This document shows, in pieces, positions 58,831-64,000 of a stretch of DNA of 64,000 bases. How positions within the stretch are numbered: the first letter of the stretch is position 1; every line of letters starts with the position of its first letter. Made by a program: the position numbers and the translations under genes. The stretch is from Iningainema tapete BLCC-T55 (GTDB taxonomy: Bacteria; Cyanobacteriota; Cyanobacteriia; Cyanobacteriales; Nostocaceae). Location: positions 186,001 to 250,000 of the forward strand of contig NZ_JACXAE010000110.1 in the NCBI RefSeq assembly GCF_014698965.1. The letters are read 5' to 3'. The notes under the pieces were generated by a model, which was not told the origin of the DNA, searched no databases, and saw only the letters and a program-made list of their open reading frames with translations.

Positions 58831-61392
58831 ATGACTCTAAATCGGCTGGTTGATTCTGGACAGCCACTCCCACCACCCTCTGACATACAGAGAACTACCT
58901 TTTCTTTGGATGGGGTAGCACGTTTTGTTTGCAACACATGGGATGAGGTGTTGGCAGCACAAGCAGGTGGTCAGTTTGATGCGATCGTCATTGGTTCGGG
59001 TATGTATGGCGCGTATTGTGCGTCTAAGCTGTTTGAATTTGGCGAACAATTACCGAATTCACAAGATCGTCCACGCATTCTGGTATTGGAATCAGGACCT
59101 TTCTTAATCAGCGAACATTTCCAAAATCTCACTCGTGTTGGTCCTTTGTTCGACGTCGTTAACGAAACACTGGTTGAAGATGGGCAGAAAAACATCGTTG
59201 AACCAGATAGTTATTCCAATCACCATAACTTTAATATGCATCACCGTTGTGTGGGTGGTAAGTCCTTGTTTTGGGGCGGTTGGACGCCACGTTTGACTCA
59301 AGAAGATTTGCAGCAGTGGCCGAACGAAGTGGTGGAGTATCTGCAACTCAAGGATCAAACTGACGGCTATGAATTTGTAGAGCGTGAAATTGGTACTTGG
59401 CCTCCGGCAGACTTTATTAACGGCGAACTGTTTAATATCCTCAAGGGTCGTGCTAAAGATACACTCCAACAGCAGCGCGATCGCCTAGCTTCCCTCCAAG
59501 AAGTGCAAGATCCGCCCATTGCTGTTATGGGCAGTGCGCCTGGTTCTGGCTTGTTCAGTATGGATAAGTTCAGCAGTCTGCCTCTACTGCTTGATGCTAT
59601 TCGTCGAGACAATGATAACAACGGTGCTAACAATGATCGGCGACGACTGTTCTTAGTCCCCAATGTTGAGGTTCTCAAGTTAGAAACTATCAACGGTGTT
59701 GTTCGCCAAATAGTAGTAGCCCTTAAAGACCCGTTTGATCGCGACAATAAAAGTAAAGCCCGTGTAGTGCGTCTGAATGTTAGTCCTAGTGCTGCAGTAG
59801 TAATTGCAGGCAATACTATCAACTCTACACGACTAGCATTAAACTCATTCCCACGTCCTCAACAGCTAGCACCAAATGGTGAGTTAATGGGACGCAATCT
59901 CATGGTTCACGTCCGAGGCAACTTCATTTGGAAAGTTTCTCGCTCTGCCTTGGGTGTTCCCAACCAACTGTCCAATGAGTTACAAACTGCTGCCCTCCAC
60001 GTGAGAGGCGCAATACAAACTCAGAAGGGTCCAGGACAGTTCCACTTCCAGTTTTATGCGGCACCAAGCTTGAATGATCCAGCTTTTCCTGGCGCTCAAG
60101 GAAATCCAGAAGAGTTTCTCTACCGCATGATCCCTAACTACGATGAATACTATCGAATTCTGTCTGCCCAAACTAAAGGCACAATGGAGGGCAAAGTTGT
60201 CCTTAGCATTCGTACCTGCGGCGAAGCTTTTGGTGACAGAACTACCCCGATTGGAACTAACAAAAACGTTAGTTGGATGAGTGTTAATCCTTTCGGTGGC
60301 GAGGGTGATGATGTTTACACTAACGGTGAAAACCTGCGTGTTCCCAAAGCTTATGTGAATTTAGTGGAAATACCAGCAGATAAAGAGGTGCGTGTTGCTC
60401 AAGCTCAGGCTGCTTTTAGCTTCATTGAGGCATTAACTAATCAGCCACCAGGATCTGCCACGCAGCAAACTAATCCTAATGCGCCGATTCAGTTTATGAG
60501 CGGCGGTGAAGACGGTGTAGGTACGACATATCACGAATCAGGCACTCTATGGATGGGTACTGATTATACCCAGTCGGTTACTGATGTGAATGGTCGTTTT
60601 CACCACGTATCTAATGCTTACTGCATTGATCAGTCTATTTTCCCCACCGTTGGTTCAGCCAATCCAGTCCCCACTGGACTAGCTTTATCTCGCAAGGTTG
60701 CTCGTGCGATTATTGATCGCTACCGCGACTCTGAGGTTAAGGATGAATCAGGCTTTGAAACTCTTTATCGCGGTAACTTCAAGGCAGATGGCTGGGAAAT
60801 TGTTGCTAATGGTAGCCAGAACTTCTTTGATGTCCTAAATCAAAGTACTCCAGTGTTGGGTGCTGGTGTTGGTGATAAGAATGTCGGATTGGGTGTTCTT
60901 TGGTTTACGCGCAAAAAATTCAAGAATTTCATTCTGAAGTTGGATTGGAAAGCTTTTGATGTCGAAGCTAACGCTGGAATTTTCTTGAGAATGCCAGAAC
61001 CTAAGGAGCTTAACGATTCTTTCTATCACTCCACCACCGAAATCCAAATCGACGAACGTGGTTATGACTTTGCTAACAATATCTACGGTAGTCCTTTACA
61101 TAAGACTGGTGCAGTATACGAGGTTTTCCCTGCACAAAAATGGGCAGCAAAGGCGATAGGCGATCGCAACTCAGGTAATCCTAGCTACTGGAACAGCTAT
61201 GAAATCAGGGTGCAAGGCAATGAGATAGAAGTCAAACTCAATGGTCAATTAGTCAGTGCTGGAACCTTCCCACAACTGTTAGACTTTGCCGCCCCTAGTG
61301 ATGGTAAGAAGAAGCGTTCTGAAGGTTTTATTGGCTTGCAATGCCATACCGAAGTTGTGCAGTTCCGCAACATTCGGATTCGCGAATTGTAA
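58831..61392 (+). CDS. GMC oxidoreductase fused to a DUF1080 domain
   Basis: An 853-residue protein. Residues ~48-625 are a GMC (glucose-methanol-choline) flavoprotein: FDAIVIGSGMYGAYCASKL (FAD-binding), GGKSLFWGGWTPR, MGRNLMVHVRG, and GTTYHESGTLWMG followed by GSANPVPTGLALSRKVA (His and Asn/His active-site region). Residues ~640-853 (FKADGWEIVANGSQNFF... KLDWKAFDVEANAGIFLRM... EGFIGLQCH... RNIRI) are a DUF1080, LamG-like sugar-binding or hydrolase fold. GMC enzymes oxidise alcohols or sugars, often producing H2O2. No signal peptide. Followed by a DyP peroxidase gene. Confidence 0.88.
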   Translation: MTLNRLVDSGQPLPPPSDIQRTTFSLDGVARFVCNTWDEVLAAQAGGQFDAIVIGSGMYGAYCASKLFEFGEQLPNSQDRPRILVLESGPFLISEHFQNLTRVGPLFDVVNETLVEDGQKNIVEPDSYSNHHNFNMHHRCVGGKSLFWGGWTPRLTQEDLQQWPNEVVEYLQLKDQTDGYEFVEREIGTWPPADFINGELFNILKGRAKDTLQQQRDRLASLQEVQDPPIAVMGSAPGSGLFSMDKFSSLPLLLDAIRRDNDNNGANNDRRRLFLVPNVEVLKLETINGVVRQIVVALKDPFDRDNKSKARVVRLNVSPSAAVVIAGNTINSTRLALNSFPRPQQLAPNGELMGRNLMVHVRGNFIWKVSRSALGVPNQLSNELQTAALHVRGAIQTQKGPGQFHFQFYAAPSLNDPAFPGAQGNPEEFLYRMIPNYDEYYRILSAQTKGTMEGKVVLSIRTCGEAFGDRTTPIGTNKNVSWMSVNPFGGEGDDVYTNGENLRVPKAYVNLVEIPADKEVRVAQAQAAFSFIEALTNQPPGSATQQTNPNAPIQFMSGGEDGVGTTYHESGTLWMGTDYTQSVTDVNGRFHHVSNAYCIDQSIFPTVGSANPVPTGLALSRKVARAIIDRYRDSEVKDESGFETLYRGNFKADGWEIVANGSQNFFDVLNQSTPVLGAGVGDKNVGLGVLWFTRKKFKNFILKLDWKAFDVEANAGIFLRMPEPKELNDSFYHSTTEIQIDERGYDFANNIYGSPLHKTGAVYEVFPAQKWAAKAIGDRNSGNPSYWNSYEIRVQGNEIEVKLNGQLVSAGTFPQLLDFAAPSDGKKKRSEGFIGLQCHTEVVQFRNIRIREL

Positions 61393-61401
61393 TTGCGATT
61401 T

Positions 61402-61429
61402 GTAGAGACGTTACATGTAACGTCTCTAC
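61402..61429. repeat. Perfect GTAGAGACG-family palindrome
   Basis: GTAGAGACGTTACA and its exact complement, ten bases after the GMC stop and about 40 bases before the peroxidase start. As it lies within the probable operon it may act as an RNA processing or attenuation site. Confidence 0.65.
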
Positions 61430-61466
61430 GTTATGAACACATTTACCAATTATCAAGGAATAGAAA

Positions 61467-63413
61467 ATGCCACTAGATCTCAATTCAAACAGAGAACCAA
61501 TCGACCATACTCAACAACAATATCAAGATGTGCTTCAAGACTTACAAGGCAACATTCTTAAAGGACATGGAAGAAAACACTCTGTACACATTTTCTTCAC
61601 TTTTCCCCAAAATAATCCAAGCGCAATTAAAGCACTCAAACAATCAATTTCTCAAGTTGCCAATGATATTACATCAGCTAAAAAGCAATTGGATGATGCT
61701 GATGCATGGAGAAATCAAAAACGTGATGGTGGTGTATTAGTACACTTTTCTTTATCTTCTTCAGGTTACAGAAAACTAGGTTTACCTAATTCTAGACAAC
61801 CAAAAGGTGTCAATCTTCAAGGAAGAAAAGAAGCTAACGAAAAACAACTTCAAGATGACTACGCTAATGTCTTTCAAACAGGAATGAAGGCACGACAATA
61901 TGCACTTCTAGATCCTGCAGTTAGCAAATGGGAGCCAGGATTTCAGCGAGAAATTGATGCATTGGTCATCATTGCAGCAAATAATTTAGAAGATGTCAAG
62001 AAAAAACAAGCAGAAATTACTGACAAGCTCAAGAACAATGCTACGGTATCTGCTGTTGAACCAGGAATCGTACAACGTCGCAAATTTAATAATACTGGTG
62101 TTGAGCAAGTTGTTGAACATTTTGGCTTTACAGATGGTATTGGTCAACCACTTTTTCTCAAAAAAGATGTAGAAACAGAACAAGGTGATATCGCCAAAAA
62201 TCTTTTCCGTGCGCCACTTAATCTTGTTCTTGTTCAAGATCCCTTTGGCACACCCAATGTTAGCTTTGGTAGTTTTCTCGTCTTTCGTAAACTTGAGCAA
62301 AATGTTCAAGGATTCAAAAAAGCTGAACTTGCCCTGGCTAACGCATTAGGTATCTCTCCTCAACTAGCAGGTGCAATGGCAGTGGGACGTTTTGAAGATG
62401 GCACCCCACTGGTTGTTTCTGGCAAAGACGGAAGTAATAACCTAAATAACTTTGACTATTCTCAGGATGCTTTTGGACTAAAATGCCCATTCCAAGCGCA
62501 TCTTCGCACGACCAATCCCCGACTGGAATCGGTTAGAAAAGGTGGACCTTTTGCGCAAAGCAATGAACAGGAGCTTGGACATCGGATTGCACGACGTGGA
62601 GTCGGCTATGGTGGAGAAGTTAGTGACTTTTCCAACCTCGATAAATTGCCAACAGGTGGTGTTGGGTTGTTATTCATGTGCTTCCAGTCTGATATTTGGG
62701 AACAGTTTGAGTTTATTCAACGGTTTTGGAGCAACCATCCCAGATTCTTGGAACAAGCTATGTCCGAGTCGCGCAATGTAAAAAATAAGAATTACGACAG
62801 GACTGGGCTGGATGCTGTCAGTGGTCAAAGCCAACCAGATCAGAGCGACCCGGCGATTCAAGAAGTGCCACTGCCACCCCAAAACTGGTTAAAACAACGC
62901 GATCAACCAACCACGAAACCCGGTGTGACTTTTGCACAGTTTGTCACACTCAAGGGAGGTGAGTACTTCTTCTCACCAAGTATCAGTTTCTTGAAGAACT
63001 TGCCTAACATACCGGAAGATTTCACCCCGTCGCCAATTCAAGCACCCACACCTGCCAAAACATACGTTATACAACAAGGTGACGATCTAGCAAGGATATC
63101 TCAGAGAGCTTACGGAACTGACAGTTACTTTAATCTAATTTACAACGCTAACAAAAATGTAATTGGATCTGACCCTGGCTTGATCTTTCCTGGACAGATA
63201 GTTTACATTCCCATCCTGCCACAAAATACTACCCCCACACCAGGGCAAACGTATACTGTGCAACAAGGTGACTACCTATTCTTGATTGCTCAAAGAGCTT
63301 ACGGAGATGGCAATTTGTCCAACCTAATCTACGAGGCTAATCGAAATGTGATTGGACCTGACCCCACTATACTCTTACCCGGTCAGCAACTTTTCATTCC
63401 TTTACGACCATAA
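61467..63413 (+). CDS. DyP-type peroxidase with two C-terminal LysM domains
   Basis: A 648-residue protein. Residues ~25-505 form the DyP heme peroxidase: GFTDGIGQPLF (GxxDG motif, catalytic Asp, ~218-228), CPFQAHLRTTNPR (proximal His ~344) and RIARRGVGYGGEV (distal Arg ~378). Two LysM domains follow at ~532-580 (TYVIQQGDDLARISQRAYG) and ~596-646 (TYTVQQGDYLFLIAQRAYG), which bind peptidoglycan or other GlcNAc polymers. No signal peptide is visible. AGGA lies eight bases before the ATG. Paired with the GMC gene. Confidence 0.92.
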   Translation: MPLDLNSNREPIDHTQQQYQDVLQDLQGNILKGHGRKHSVHIFFTFPQNNPSAIKALKQSISQVANDITSAKKQLDDADAWRNQKRDGGVLVHFSLSSSGYRKLGLPNSRQPKGVNLQGRKEANEKQLQDDYANVFQTGMKARQYALLDPAVSKWEPGFQREIDALVIIAANNLEDVKKKQAEITDKLKNNATVSAVEPGIVQRRKFNNTGVEQVVEHFGFTDGIGQPLFLKKDVETEQGDIAKNLFRAPLNLVLVQDPFGTPNVSFGSFLVFRKLEQNVQGFKKAELALANALGISPQLAGAMAVGRFEDGTPLVVSGKDGSNNLNNFDYSQDAFGLKCPFQAHLRTTNPRLESVRKGGPFAQSNEQELGHRIARRGVGYGGEVSDFSNLDKLPTGGVGLLFMCFQSDIWEQFEFIQRFWSNHPRFLEQAMSESRNVKNKNYDRTGLDAVSGQSQPDQSDPAIQEVPLPPQNWLKQRDQPTTKPGVTFAQFVTLKGGEYFFSPSISFLKNLPNIPEDFTPSPIQAPTPAKTYVIQQGDDLARISQRAYGTDSYFNLIYNANKNVIGSDPGLIFPGQIVYIPILPQNTTPTPGQTYTVQQGDYLFLIAQRAYGDGNLSNLIYEANRNVIGPDPTILLPGQQLFIPLRP

Positions 63414-63664
63414 AACAGTTCTTCGGGTGGGCAATGCCCACCCTGCAACTAAAGTAGAGAGGGCAAGATGCCTATCCCACTCTCAAAGATTATTGATAGA
63501 TTCACATTTTTACAATTGAACAGTGAGCTTCATTGCTCTAGAATTTCTTTGAATTGCGCTGGGGTAATAATTGAAATACCCCTAAGGAGAACTAAGTAAG
63601 CTACTAATAAACACGTTAGTGTTAAAGACGACTTTCAACGGAAGAATCCTTGTCAGTAAATTCA
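63414..63664. other. Intergenic region after the peroxidase gene
   Basis: A hairpin GGGTGGGC/GCCCACCC at 63425-63443 (probable terminator) and otherwise no gene. Confidence 0.5.
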
Positions 63665-63802
63665 TCATTCAAGGCCAATATCTGAAGACAGAATTTCATC
63701 AGTTAAGCCATTGTCTCTGGCTTCTTTATTAATGTCTTTCACAAGTGTCTTTAGTTTTTGCGCACGCCACTGCCTATACTCGTTGAATTCGTTGTCTGTA
63801 AA
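63665..63802 (-). pseudogene. Remnant of a small antitoxin-like gene
   Basis: A 45-codon frame reads FTDNEFNEYRQWRAQKLKTL then VKDINKEARDNGLTDEILSSDIGLE before TGA. It has protein-like character (the EYRQWRxQKLxxLVxDINKEA pattern is common in small cyanobacterial proteins next to toxins) but no start codon; a TAA precedes the first codon. So the 5' end is lost. Confidence 0.5.
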
Positions 63803-64000
63803 TTACAATACATTTATATTTAGTGAAAACACTAATAATTTTCTTTTCGGAACGTCAACTAAAATGTTACCTAAATATCAAAATTAATAACATCTTAATA
63901 ATTAATTAATAGCAGGTTGATAGGTTAGTCTTGTTACATTTAGCTGGGTTTCATACCAAATTAGTTGACTATGATCCGGCTTTAATCGGTGAATATTTCC
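63803..64000. other. Empty AT-rich end of the window
   Basis: No gene or structure recognised in the last 198 bases. Confidence 0.4.

Overview
The window is a chromosomal segment of a cyanobacterium, most likely a filamentous heterocyst-forming (Nostocales) strain. Evidence seen directly: the HIP1 octamer GCGATCGC recurs throughout, heptamer tandem repeats (STRR type) lie between genes, several hairpin repeat families recur, and the gene content is typical of cyanobacteria (grpE-dnaK-dnaJ, pilB-pilT-pilC, Uma2 proteins, small CxxC proteins). No rRNA, tRNA, CRISPR array or complete insertion sequence was found.

Layout. 1-1.75 kb: 3' end of ctaB, then antitoxin-like genes (three HicB-like, one Phd) without intact toxins, with a truncated hicA. 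2.0-5.6 kb: a GNAT acetyltransferase followed by a two-gene ATPase module, bounded downstream by a broken copy of the GNAT 3' end. 5.7-9.5 kb: fasciclin protein, ferredoxin/metallo-beta-lactamase fusion, rhodanese, serine acetyltransferase cysE and a divergent Rrf2 regulator, which look like a sulfur/cysteine group. 9.5-15.8 kb: membrane glycosyltransferase, DUF202 protein, three CadD-family transporters around a LysR regulator, and a TauE/SafE exporter. 16-25.5 kb: PAP2 phosphatase, ABC-F ATPase, small cyanobacterial proteins, HdeD-like protein, a zinc/manganese ABC transporter, a GT4 glycosyltransferase and a zinc-ribbon protein. 25.7-30.6 kb: a type II restriction-modification pair, then a 1.1 kb toxin-like/immunity-like gene pair between two 300 bp direct repeats derived from the 3' end of a PMT-family mannosyltransferase. 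30.7-38.2 kb: ppsA and three alpha/beta hydrolases with a TerB-like gene. 38.3-42.7 kb: a KGGVGR-motif ATPase with a small partner, antitoxin-like genes, a tiny HTH ORF and a dynamin-like GTPase. 42.8-53 kb: housekeeping genes recG, rsgA, tusA, dnaJ, dnaK, grpE plus Uma2 genes. 53.3-58.4 kb: the type IV pilus motor genes. 58.8-63.4 kb: a GMC oxidoreductase fused to a DUF1080 domain, followed by a DyP-type peroxidase fused to two LysM domains. 63.4-64 kb: an ORF remnant and otherwise empty sequence.

The most unusual points are these. (1) Two related NTPase modules: a 706-residue protein at 3.35-5.47 kb contains, fused, the small N-terminal domain and the C-terminal half of a KGGVGR-type ATPase, plus an active AAA/STAND-like ATPase. 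At 38.5-39.8 kb the same N-domain and a full KGGVGR ATPase lie in one reading frame separated by a single TAA. (2) Two accessory modules (3.0-5.5 kb and 28.1-29.2 kb) are each bordered by a duplicated 3' end of the adjacent gene. (3) Intergenic repeat families appear inside coding regions in frame (znuA signal peptide, ppsA, recG, rsgA and a conserved hypothetical gene). (4) An oxidase/peroxidase pair that may couple H2O2 production to its use. (5) Three CadD paralogs in a row. All functional statements rest on sequence reading alone; no database search was run.
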